Shown: piece after piece, positions 1 through 13,000 of the stretch
How positions within the stretch are numbered: position 1 is the stretch's first letter
Layout: each line of letters opens with the position of its first letter
Translations under genes and position numbers: made by a program
Assembly (NCBI RefSeq): GCF_000003605.2
Contig: NW_003141326.1
Span: 33,293 to 72,013 of the forward strand
Direction of reading: 5' to 3'
Length of the DNA: 38,721 bases
Source of the DNA: Saccoglossus kowalevskii
Taxonomy: Eukaryota; Hemichordata; Enteropneusta; Harrimaniidae
Notes under the pieces: model-generated
The model's database searches: none
Seen by the model: only the letters and a program-made list of their open reading frames with translations
Told to the model about the DNA's origin: nothing

Positions 1-58
1 TTTATACACTCTGCATTGGGATCACAGTTATGGACTCCAACAGAACACTCATCTAATT
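1..58 (-). CDS. NELL: NELL exon: start of EGF-like module 3 (runs off the window)
   Basis: 58 nt seen. The acceptor is tttttccag|AATTAG. With one base from the previous exon it reads [19 protein letters not shown]. This matches the third NELL EGF (EHDECGSGQHNCDENAIC in NELL1): D-E-C, H-N-C-D and N-A-x-C all correspond. The frame is open to the window edge; the rest of the exon and gene lie beyond it. Confidence 0.9.
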
Positions 59-1014
59 CTGGAAAAAAATAAACACTCAAAAATATTACCCTGAAATCTC
101 ATAATAAAGAATTTATATAATAATTTATCATATTTTCACTAAAACAGTTTTTAGCTTGTTCTGGGAGTGAAGCTTTAAAGTGGGGGAGTCGTCACCTGCG
201 CATGCGTCAGTTGGCCAGTGTCATTGTTTACAAACAATTATCTACCCATAGGCCTTTGTGTTTTTAGCGTGTGTTGTTATCGTCACTTGGGACTCATTTC
301 CCGCACGTATGCAGGTGACGACCCTCCCACTTTAAATATTTGCAAAGTGAGAATGCAACTTTAACCTTTTCACAACCACACTTTCTTGCCTAAATTTGTC
401 TGCACTTTTTTCTTATATTCTTCAATATTTCTGAAAATGACCCTAATTTTGGAGCCAACAGACAAAATTTGAGTTTTTACTCAGAAAGGCTAGTTTTGTC
501 CAGATCTTCTGAAGGAAAGTGCAGAATATAAACAAAACTATTTCGGGAATTTGTGATGAAAATTCACAGCAATATGTCATTTTTTTTAAATCATAAAAAC
601 ACATGGAATTAAGAAGTACTTATAAGGAAAAATGTACTCACCAGAACAGGTGAAATCATCATCTCTGACATGACCAGGAAGACATTCACACAGGTAAGAC
701 CCAGGGGTATTCACACATATCGTGTTGTCATGGCAATGGTGACCATAGAGACCACCCTCATCTTTGCATTCATCAATATCAACACAGTCTTTACCATTTC
801 CTTCAAAGCCACTTAAACACTGACACGCATGTTTAGTGGAGAGACTGACACACGTGGCATTGGCATGACAGTCATGCCCTTCATTGCAGTAATCAACACC
901 TGGAAAAATATTTTCAAGCTGTATAAGTCATCCCACTTGTTTGTGTTGTGTTGTGTTGTGTTGTGTTGTGTGTGTGTTGTGTGTGGTGTGTGTGTGCGTG
1001 TGTGTGTGTGTGGG

Positions 1015-1046
<32 letters not shown>

Positions 1047-4000
1047 CACAGTTACTGGTTGACAAGAACTGGAAGATAAAATAGCAAATACTCCGGTAAA
1101 TATAATTATGAGATGTTTACCTTGACAGAATTTACAGCATTCATCAGGTACATTGAATTGTTGATCAAGAGGACATGTCAACTTAGGACAGATCTCATTA
1201 GGATTTTGATGATTACACGAAGTTCTACCATTCTAGAATTGGAAGAAATAACACACAATTACAAATGCAAAGAATAAACATTAACAGCAGAGTGGCATGT
1301 TTGATTGTTGATTGATTGATGAACTAAGGACTGAAGAGCACATGCACAGAACAGACTGCTTTACACCTTCGGCCAATTATCAACTCTGAATAAGATAAGC
1401 CTGGCAATTGGGCAGAAGGTAAAAATGTTTTTGTTTCAGGGAGGGTACTAGCCACAAGAGTCAATTAACCTGCATATTTGATTCAATGTAAGGTTCTTAC
1501 AAGAATGAGCCTGATTGGCTGCCCAACCCTAACACCTAGCTTTCAGACCAATCAGGAGGCATCTTATTTGTTGCGATTTGTTTTCGATGTATTAAATTCT
1601 GCCTTGCATATATGTTTAGACTCAACATTCTATCTCAAATACAAACATTTATAGTATGGCAAAAATACAGTATATATTATACATTGTTTATTTTATGATA
1701 TTATGATCTGATATCAAAAACGCTGTATGCACATGTTCAAAAGTGTTTGAACATTTGCCTTATTATTATTATTTTCCTTATTATTATTATTCACGTCAAA
1801 TTTGAACACTTTCCTTTGTTTAATTCAGACATAGATGGAAATTGAATCCTGTTACTGAATTAAACTTTCGCACAGCACAATACAGCAGAATTTTTTTGTT
1901 ATCTCTTATCAAATCATTACTACAATCAGGGAAAAGATTTATAAAAATAAGGTTATCACTCAGGCAGTAGGTAAACGCATCAACCTCTGTTATCTGTTGG
2001 TCGACATGATAACAGTACTGCCTTTGTACATACTTTGCGGTATTCTCTTATTAACCTTATAATATTACCAGATAGAAATTCATTGAATGACTATTATTAC
2101 AAATCACCAACTCATTATGTAGAGTAGTCACATGTGTTTAGGACAGAGCAAACATGATATAACTTACCTCGCACTGACAAATTGCACATTGCCGAGGACT
2201 AAATGATTCACCATCATCAAAAAACTGACCACCAAAGAAACATTGTCCTAAAAAAAAAAAAACAGACTGTTGATATACTTTTATAGGCTTTCTTTGAAAG
2301 TTTAAAGGGCAGTGGTTGTCAGGCAATGCATGTTTGATTGCATGTGATTGTGATTGAGTTTTCAGCCATCAAGTCACTGAAACACGCACACGGTTCTCTG
2401 ATCGAATGAAAAAAACAATAATCAATATGAAGCATTTTTTTTTGAAGATGAGATATACACCAAACTATTGAGGAGACTTTTTTGAATTTTTATAGAATTT
2501 CCCGGGAAAAACAACTTTAGATCAGTGTTGATTTTTTTTAAGGGGCAGTAGTCGTCGTGCAGCGCATGTGCAACATTTGTGTTGATAAACTTTGATTTTC
2601 CCATAATCAATGTTCTTTTCTAATGAAATCAGGAGTATGAGATTTGCCCAGGGCGCCACTTACACTAATTACCGCCGGCGACTCCTTCGATGCCAAAAAA
2701 CACCAAGAAAAATACCTAATTAAAGCTTAACCTCTCAGTTTGTACTAGTTGGTGTATGCAACAGTCAAAATGCCATCTTTGTTTATATGAGACCCATATC
2801 TCATCCTTCAACTATAAGCTGTTACTTACGCCTACAAACAGGGCAGCACTGTCCCTCTGGAACCACAGGATATTTACATGACACTTGAGGGCAATCCATT
2901 GCACTGCATTCCACTGCACCTTGCTGTCAATGTATAATAAATAAGAATCACATTTGTATTATAGTAAAGAAAACACAATCAGCATCTGTAGATTTTATTA
3001 TCACGTTGCCTGCTTAATGGATAGCTGGACTGAACAGGAAAAACTGGCATCAACAAGCGATGTGAACCTGGAGATACTGTAGAATACTTTATTTTCGCTT
3101 GGAATTTATTTTCGCTATTTTCGCTGAAGAGATGATTCCGTGAAAATAGAATCCAGCGAATATACTTTTTTTCCTATATTTCACATTAAACTCATCAAAA
3201 ATCAGTGAAAATAAATTCCATACAAAACGCTCAAAATGCCCGTTCAGCGAAAATTAATTCCAGCGAAAATAAAGTATTCCACAGTATTCTTTGGTAACAA
3301 ACACAACACTGTTGCATTCCTGTCTTAGCAGTACTGGAAACCTGGTACCTGAAAGGTGAATAATTTCAAGTCCGTTCTCCAAGTCTGATGTTGCTAAAAG
3401 CGAGAAAGTGAATTTGTGATGAAAAAAGGGAACTGGTACGCTAAGGGAATTCAACAATATCAAATTTTGCATCTACCAAGAACTTGTTTCTCAAATAAAG
3501 CCATTTTTCATTAACAGTTTCCTATTCCTAATGCCCCATATTAATAAAAACAATGAAGATGACATTTAAATAGGTGATTTTACTTTCCCATTTTTTCAAT
3601 TCCCGGGTGACTTTTTAATGTCACTGTGGCGCCTATGACCTTTTTTCCCCCTGTTTTTTTTGCATTTGATTTTCCGTATAACACAGGACTTTGAAGTGAT
3701 CTGGAAATCTGCATAAAGTGTCATAGTTGTTGTATCACGTCATGTTCAATAATGGATCCATGCGACTTGTACAAAGTGTTCAAAACACATTGTTTACAAT
3801 AAAATGTGTAGTACTTTAAAATTACAATCATACATGTCTATTCATATCTTACATTACAAGTACATTGCTGGCAGTCTTCAATCCACGTCTCCATGTCAGA
3901 TTTAACCACATCATTGTGTTCACAAGATTTCTGACATCTACATTCACTCAATTCACTAATCCTTTGCTCAGCATCATTTAGCTAATAAAAACAAAAGCAA

Positions 4001-7000
4001 TTAATTTGAGACTTTGAGGGCGGTGTTTGCAAAATTCTCACATAATAAAAACAAATGATTATGAAAGATTCTGAGCTGGCCTGTGAGGGCAGTATAGAAA
4101 ATTATAATTATTTCATGCACCTTGTGAATTGAATTGATTCAATCTGTGAATTTTCTGTGCATTGCATTTGTAAATACTGTTAAAATAATGAGCATTTTTT
4201 TTTTCTTTTTTAAATGGCATATTCAAATACAATTTTATTGTGCCAATACAAGGTGTCAACAATTGTGTTAAATCTGATCACTGATCTGACAGACAAAATT
4301 AAATTAACATTTGTGATGTGCATGTTAAAAAAGATTCTACAAATTCTCTCGAAAGGATTTAGCATATAAAACAATAAAATTGCTAAGAAAGTCTAAATCT
4401 TCACTGAAAACAGCAAAATTTAGTTTTTTAAATGAAAATTTTTAAATATACTATAGTATAGATTAGAGCAAGAAAAGAACAGCCGAACAAACTAAAGCAG
4501 CAGAAGGAGAACAAAACAGAAACTTACCCTTGTTTCCATTTCTTGTAAGAGATTAGATAAATTATCAATGGTACCAATCATTTGTAGGTATTCACCGCAT
4601 GTTGGACATTGTCTTTCCAATTCAGGACATTGTGATAAATATCCATGACTTGTAACAATCAATTTCACATCCTGAACAGTACCCTGTGGAAAACAATAAA
4701 CAAGTCAGACCCTGGTGGAGTAACACAGTTAATCTTAAATTTTAGTTATCTGTAAATATCAAACATTAACGTGCATGTTCTGGACCTAATAAGGTGGTTG
4801 CATTGAGACATTTATTAGTGCATTCTCGACAAAAATTTGATACACCCAAATTTGGAGGGGAAAACAAGTTTTGCCTCTCTTCATTGTAATTCCCCCCCCC
4901 CCCTGCATTTTTCTTTTGCAATTATGTGTACAGGTGAAATCTACATTTAATGCATGTGTTTAAGAGCATTATTCAATAAATGTTATCTTCCTTTTAGGTC
5001 ATTATATTATCTTAATACAGACGAAAAATTATAACTGTGTTCCCATATCAATTTTCAATTTTCCCTGGGATAGGAACAGAACTTGATTTTAGAACGTAGC
5101 ACAAGCTCCTGATCTGCTGTCACAGTGCCAGCGATGGCCTTTAATTTTTTTCCTCCTAAAATATTTGATTGCACAAAGGTTTTGATGTTTTATTCAATTT
5201 GTCAACAGAGGGCGCTGTGTAGAACAAACTAAGTGAGGAGATCAGACTGTAATTTTTTTGGTGATGCATACATGTTGACAAGAAACATTAATTATATTTC
5301 AGGAAGCCTAATAACAGGAGTGAACAATTTCTTTGACCTTCTGATATGAATGATTCTTGTCAACCACTCGCATGTATGCGATAAGAACATAAACAAGTCT
5401 GTCCTACTATACCTACTTCTTAACTTAATGGACAAATGACTGATAATATGTGTATTGATATATACATTAATGTCAGAGAAAAGTAAACATGACAGTTGCT
5501 GCTTGTGTGGGAATTGTAACAGGTGTTTGGAAGTATAGCAATATTCTGAGAATTAATAGTTTCATTGCTGACTGTATATTACAATGACTATTAATGTTTT
5601 ATTAGTGTTATTCTGATAAGATGGTTCAAAATGAGTGCGTACAAAATTGTACAGAACCCAAAATGTCTGCCTTGTCACTTTTCCCTTTGAGTTATGCCCC
5701 CCTGGTAAATTGTGATAGTCAAGCTTTATGACATTCGTATGACCCCACATACAAACATTAAATAATAAATTGATTTATTTTCAATAAATTTATTAACCAT
5801 GACCATTGTATTAAAGCACTTTTCAATTAATGACCATAATTAAGTAAAATAATAAATTCAGCCATTGAACCATACTTGTCACAGAACGTTCAAAGGTGCT
5901 AAGATGCACATCACAGGTCACTGGTAGCATAGTGGTTGTCACATCAGACTCATGATCGGTAGACCAAAGTTCAAATTTTACCTTAGGCTGAACACCATAA
6001 AGGGCTTACCCCTACACTGGCTGAGTGTGCCACAGACTCAATGGGAAGGCCAAATATACTGGCCGATATTCATTCACTAATGCAGGTCCTTTTGTTTGAC
6101 CAAGCTTGATTGACGCCAAGATAGCGCATTAAAATTGCCACTTGATAGAGATATCGCCACACAGCCCGGTCATGTAATCCCAAACATGAATATGAATTCT
6201 GTGGCAAAAATTCACAATGTGTCTGCACTAGCACTTGCAGTTTGCACAAAACAAAAAAAAAAGTCAGGAGAGACAATAGTGACATTTAATGTCAACTGTT
6301 GCCTGGCACAAAAATACTATTTAAAAAAAAAAAGACAGACATCACTGTACCATATTTTTTTATAGGCTTTGCACATGCTGCTGTGGATTGATAGTCAAAG
6401 AGACGGTGAACACAGCTAGAGCCAGGAAAACAGCATGAATTTCATGACCAGTGGAGCAAATAAAATCTGTTGAATTCTCCAGAATAATATGACGCTAACA
6501 TCCAGCCCAAATAAACAGCTGGTAAGAAAGTTGTCTTCACATACAAGGTTTTGTGGCTACACATTAAAGTTCTTTGATACAGAAACATTACCAGGTAACA
6601 GTTGATAAATCTGATCCACATACATGTATCTGCGAATAGTCCATTTTCTGTTCATGATGACATCGTGCGTTATACAAGAAATCGATCAAAAATATTTGCT
6701 TATGATGTAACTAAGTTGAGTTTTAACAGTATTTTGTTGTTATCATGCAGAATAATTACAATATTCAGTAAAATTAGAGAACTGCAGCTGTCTCCACAGA
6801 ATGAACAAACCCATGAGGACCACCACAGTATCTACCCCCGTACATGCAAAGTATCAAGCCAATTCAACTAGTACTTTTTGAGAATTAGTCAAAAATAACA
6901 TTTTTCACCAAAAGTTACCAAAATATTTCCTAAAAATAGAGAATTGAAGAGACCAACAGGAAATGAGCTTATCTGAGAAAGCCCAAGGTACCTACATACC

Positions 7001-10000
7001 AAGCATCATTGTAATTGGCCTGTTAGTTTTAGAGAAAAGGTAGAAAATAGAATTGGTGACAAACAGGTGGACAAAGACAGACAGTAGAGCTAAAAAGGAA
7101 ATGCAAGTTCAAAATCAAATAAATTGCTTTTTGCGTGCAGATGTTTGGTTTGCCACTTCCATACAATATGCAGTATCTCACAGTGAACAGAAAATCACTT
7201 ATTGTAAAACTCACCTTAAAAAATGCCTGGTCATTTCTTTGTCCCATCCACATTACCAAGTCATTCTGATCTATATTCAAATTTGGTTTATGTATAACTC
7301 TCTCTGTGACTTTGTTACAATCGATATATAGCGTTATATGTGTCCCACTGACTGTAAAAGCAATCTTAGTCCACTTGTCAGGAACCAGAGGGTAAGAGAA
7401 CTCTTCTGCATATAACTTATCGGCTCCTGTGTAGAAGAATTTCAGCTGTGATCTCCGTGTGCTTGTGTAGAGCTCAAGAAATCTGTGAAAATTCAGAACT
7501 AGTTTTAATAACAGCCAGCAAAAACATTGATGAAATCATTTCTTGTAGATATACAGTCAAAGCTTTGTATGGCGACCCCAAGGAATTTTTTAAAATGGTC
7601 TTCATAGACTGGTAGTCTTTTTATATTTTTATGTTTAACCCAACAGTTATTTGAATTGACTTGAAAATTTTAAACGGAATGCTAATTATTATTTTGGTCT
7701 TTAGACAAAGGCAAAAAATATTGTCTGATATGACAGGTACATTTGTGGTCTTTATATAGAGGTGATCGAACTGTACATGTTTGTATGTATTAAGAATGTA
7801 CTGGCTCAGTTTTTTGAAAAATGGCTGCCCATATAGAAAAGACGCTGCTCCACAATACAATAATGCAAGAGATTTATTAGAGGAACACTACACACAAAAT
7901 GTTACCTAATTATTTTCAAAATGGTCTGAATTAGATAGTTACAATTGCTGTCACCTGTAGGTTTTGATTAGAGTTAGTGAAAGCAAGTAAGTGATCATTT
8001 GTCTAATGCAAATCTAAATTGACTTCATGGATTACTTTATCACATGTGAATAAGGAAACAAATAAAGGAGCAGAATCAATAATAGATACAATGTAACTGT
8101 ATGGTACCAATCAATGGTTGTATTCAGTGGGAATGACATAACCAATAACATGTACATGTAAATAAAGTAACTGCAAACATGCAAATGAACTGTCAAAATA
8201 TATAATCATTAATCCTCTCTTCTTCTCTTTCTATGAAAAATGGATTTTTTTTACCATATATAGATTGAGACTATTATCGTAAATACCTCCTCAAACAACA
8301 AGATTAATGTTCAGCATTTAACATTTACTAAATACATGTGTTTGAATACATTTACAAAGTAACATATCTATCTCAATAGATGAGTTTCGAGTTATAACAC
8401 CATCAGTTGGTTTATTTGCGAGAATGGGGTGGGGGTGAAGGTTAGATTTCTAGCTTACGCAACTTGTTTGTCAGTTTCCCTGGTTCCCTGCGTTCTGATG
8501 AGCTATCAGTATCAAATGTTTATGTGGCGAAAACAAACCCACTACGCAGGATTTAGATTGATTTATATTTTCAAAGGCATTATGTTCTCAGAATACGCAA
8601 TTAACATTTTCGCATTCTATCCTATGTGGGACACAACATTGCCAAAATAAATGTGCGAGGTGACAGGTTTCCAACGGATGTGCACAAAGACAAAAGGCAA
8701 CATCTTTTTGTTTACCTAATGCAAGTATTAATTTTACGTAATACTGTAAAATACTTTATTTTAGCTGGAATTCACTTTCACTGTAAAGACTCCCTAGGTG
8801 TTTTGTATGGAATTTATTTTCACTGATATTTTTAGTTGAATGTAAAATATAGAAAAAAGTAATATCCTTGTGTAATTACCAATATTAAAGTGGCATTCAG
8901 CCTTTGTAATGTTGTTAGAACTCACTATATAGAGTCTATTGAGAGGTATATATGTGGGCTTGTGAAATGCGCGGATAGCTAGAAAACAGTCCGTAACCAG
9001 CAGAATCACCAGCGGTACACAACTAACCAACGCCTCTCGATTATTACAGATTCAACTTGCATCCTTCCGGTGCTTTGAGAGTCAGTTCCCATCAGCCTAG
9101 GGAGTTCACAATTTAGCAACTCAACAGCTGACAGACTTGGTCGCGTTGAGCATTGTTACGAAATGTCAACCACTGTAAATCCACTGTACATATGCTATGG
9201 TAACACAGGCTTAGATTGCATAAGACAGTGCAGTAGTAACCTGCAACAATTCACACTATCAATATTTTTTTATTAATTCTAATATTCACTATGGAGTAAT
9301 GAAACCTACATATGATAACTGAGGCTTAGATTACATAGTTAGAAAGGCTAAGATATGGTCTAATAAACCTCCAATAATGCAGAATCACACCACAGTCAAT
9401 ATTTTCTACATAGGGGGTTAATTATTAGTTCTAATATTCACAATAGAGTAATGAAATATAGATGATAACTGAATCTTAGATTACATTGTTAGAAAGTCTA
9501 AGATATGGTCTTTAAATCCTCAAATAATGCCCAATTCATACAATAACTATTTTCTACATGGCGTGAGAGGGATTGAATTTCTTATTAAATATTCAACCTC
9601 ATTTTTTTATTCTGTTTGCTTGGGTAACAAATTTGATTTTGAAATCCTGTAAAGCCAAACTTTAAAAACACTCTTCATAGCTAAGTTAATTTTAAATGAT
9701 GAGAGAAACAAAACAAAAAAACAAACATTTCAGAATACAAAGAAAATTTTTTTTTAGTGGCGAACATCCAGGCATTTTCACTGACTGGCAACCATCACTG
9801 GTTAAAGAAAAAACTGTACATTAGACTAGTTGTTGAGACTCAGGAAGTGTCGAGGGACTAGCCCTATGTGTACAAACATATGAAAATTAGGTTGTTCAGG
9901 ATTACGTCAAAGTTGAGTTTTCATCAGGTCCCTGACCAGCGTTACAAAGCACTCGGGCATATCTTATAGAAATACATTGTACAGTGGTACCTGAACAGGT

Positions 10001-13000
10001 AACATAGAATATTCTGTGACATACATGTAGCTACACCTTCAAGAATAAAATGAAGAGAAATCAGTGTGTATGTGCCATATTGTTCATTATACAAATGTAG
10101 CTCAAATAATTTAAACAATCTTATTGTGCCTTAGACAAAGTAAGTTATCAAAAACAAAATAGTTTTCTCTAATTTGTACCAGACTAACATCTCACTAACC
10201 AGTTCTGATTTGACCATTACTTTGGAAGCGCATATTAAAAGTTGCCCTGATGGAGACTTAATGTTAGGTGAGCAAGGAAGTGGTCACTGTAATCTGGTAA
10301 AGTAGTGATGATGACAATCTAAATAATCCATTTGGCTGTCATACAGAGGATAACAGAAATGACACTGCATAAAGATATTAACCTATCCATTATATTAATG
10401 AAAAACTTTATTTTACTCAACTGCACTGATCATTGTGCAATAAGTAATCCTGATGCCTTGAAGATTATCTGATACTGGGAGAATTGTTGTTCAGAAGAAA
10501 ATAGCATACAGACGTGTAGGCTCATCAGGCAGAACCCCACCCCTCTCCCGAAATGTTGAAGCTTTGGTAATTATAATAATCATACAATGTACACATCAAT
10601 TTTTTGGAGACAGGCAACAGCAACAAATGATGGTTGAAATAGCCCAGTCCTGTAGGAACATTGCAGCTGTATTTTACTGCAATTACATTTATTGTCTACT
10701 TGATTACACCCACCAGACAAAATAAAGTTCACCCACAAGAAAGTAGTTTGTTTCAGCTTGTTAAGAAATGTGTACACCACTCTCAACACATAGGGCGTGT
10801 GCTCCCAGCATGCTTCATGCACACACCCCTCTGCCATGCATGGATTTGCATAATTTGAACAAAGTAAGTGTAAGATAGAGGGAAACCAGAAACTGAGTTC
10901 AGTTTGTGAATTTAGAAACTTCCTACAGTGACATGTATATCAAATATCTATTTGTTATTTATCTCAACACTTGAATTTAGATGTAAATACGGGTAGTTTG
11001 TAAATTTTCTGCAAAAGTTTTATATATATATATATATTATTATTATTATTTCTATTATTTGCAAAGCATTATTATTGGAATATACATTTAATAATTAGTT
11101 TGTCAATGTCTGTCGTATGATTCATACATGTGACACTGTCTGTGAGCCAGCATGTGTCAGATCAATTTTAAAACAATTTGTACTGAAAATAGTAAATTCA
11201 ATATTGTCTTTACCTTCAAAAACACTTAAGACTTAGAGATGCAACAGACCTTGCAATGAATGGAAGATGACAACAAGAGTCTAATTATATAGTAGGGTGT
11301 TCACACCATTAGTGAAAAGTCCCTAAGGGCATTGACATCTTTCAACTCAACCTGGTGTGTCTACTCGTAATGAAACACCTGCCTGATTGGGAATTGGTCA
11401 CCACGGAAACAATCTTATCTTATATGCCATGTAGTTTGTTTTTTTTCTTCAAGGGACAATTCATTTTATGAGGGGTTACAGCATAATTGAGTAGAAGAGA
11501 CTTACATTCCTGAAGATCAATGATTTTTTTTTTTGCCAATACAAAAATGTACATGTATTACATACTATTACTGCCATGTGCATGTATTACATACTATTAC
11601 TGCCATGTGCATGTATTACATACTATTACTGCCATGTGCATGTATTACATACTATTACTGCCATGTGCATGTATTACATACTATTACTGCCATGTGCATG
11701 TATTACATACTATTACTGCCATGTACATGTATTACATACTATTACTGCCATGTACATGTATTACATACTATTACTGCCATGTACATGTATTACATACTAT
11801 TACTGCCATGTATATGTATTACATACTATTACTGCCACAAACAACTATACAAATTATGTTCTGAAGATAGTCAAGAAATAGAATCAACTTTAATTTCAGG
11901 ATTTACACCCAAAATCTGTGCAAAATCAGTCCTGTTAGAGGGCACAGTGTGGAACACTGCATAAGACATATATACTAGACAGTTTGCATAAATATAAAAA
12001 TTATCTCAGTGATCAGGTCACTTTATAGTGCATATCTTGGAAAATTAGTCAAGTATAGTTGGCTTCACATGTACACCATTTACCGCAATGAGGAGAGCTG
12101 CATGTGGTGCCAGGATCTTATAATTGGACGTTACGCCCAGGGACTGGAATAGCTGACATATGCAGCAAGACGATCAATTCATCCTTATCTTCATCAAAGT
12201 TTTCTTTTCTCTAGTTGCTATGGCTACTGTGTACGTCAATGTTCAAAAAGTCTGAGGGGTTAATTGCTACAATATTATTATACATCTGTCACCGTAATGC
12301 CATCAGTTACAGCGTGCCATAATTTTGCAGTATTTTAGGGGGTATTTTCATCCTACCATATTAGGAAATGCCAATTCCAAATATGAAATGAATAAGACAC
12401 ACGTATATAATCACATTCTGGGGTTATCACTACCTGTGAAGCCTCTGACATTGTGACCAGCAGATATCACTGCCTACATCTCATGTGTGCAAGTCAATAA
12501 ATTTCAAAAGCATAAAACGACACATTATGCTTCAATCAAAAAATAATTTGCCTAAATTGAGCTCGGGCTAAAGTGTAGAATAATCTTTTGACAATTCCTA
12601 AGATTTGCATTAAAATTGGGCGTGTACACATGTTTCATATTGTTTAATATACCAAACTAATGGGTAGTGATTTCTAATTCAAGAACATGGTAGATTTTAA
12701 TGCTGATTATTATTCAAAATAGCTTTTGTTTTAGCTATTTATCACCAGAGTATATTGCCCAAATTATTCTGCACTTTTTCATATGTTCTTCAATATTTAT
12801 GGAAATGAACCTTTAATAATTTTGAAGCCAACAGACAAAATTTGAGTCAATTTTCAGAAAATGTGGCTATTTTTGTCCCAAACTTTTGAAGGAAAGTGCA
12901 GAAAGTGAATTTTTGATGAAAAGAGGGAACTGGTGGTGAATAGGTTAGAGATTGACACTAAGGAAGAATTATATAATAGTGAATCATTGTATGAATTGAC

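Larger units (their letters stand above)
59..641 (-). other. NELL intron with two transposon relics
   Basis: 583-nt intron between the EGF1/2 and EGF3 exons. It holds a TTAA-flanked palindromic element (175-335) and a copy of a second dispersed repeat beginning TTAACCTTTTCAC at 361. No other feature is visible. Confidence 0.85.
2248..2829 (-). other. NELL intron with degenerate TTAA-element ends
   Basis: 582-nt intron. Two left ends of the TTAA family (TTAAAGGGCAGTGGTTGTC at 2302; TTAAGGGGCAGTAGTCGTCG at 2538) point the same way. A third fragment at about 2782-2805 (gtttatatgagacccatatct) matches the inner part of that family in reverse. No complete element remains. Confidence 0.75.

Noticed and set aside
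813-1181. 122-residue minus-strand frame
   Set aside because: It runs from part of the VWC2 exon through the TG microsatellite intron and into the EGF exon in the wrong frame. The spliced NELL exons explain the real coding part.
2902-3286. CRISPR-like or phage-like repeats
   Set aside because: Repeats in the window are dispersed MITEs or simple tandem arrays. Spaced direct repeats with unique spacers are absent and the DNA is clearly animal.
5917-5990. Functional tRNA gene
   Set aside because: The A and B boxes are recognisable, but acceptor-stem pairing fails and the T loop is altered. A SINE fits better.
8429-8826. Plus-strand frames of 73 and 66 residues
   Set aside because: They overlap, lie in an intron, show no domain or splice context, and the second runs into a MITE.
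11520-11964. Plus-strand frames of 101-143 residues with Cys/Tyr repeats
   Set aside because: All three frames give the same repeated peptide because the unit is 29 bp. This is a satellite, not a gene.
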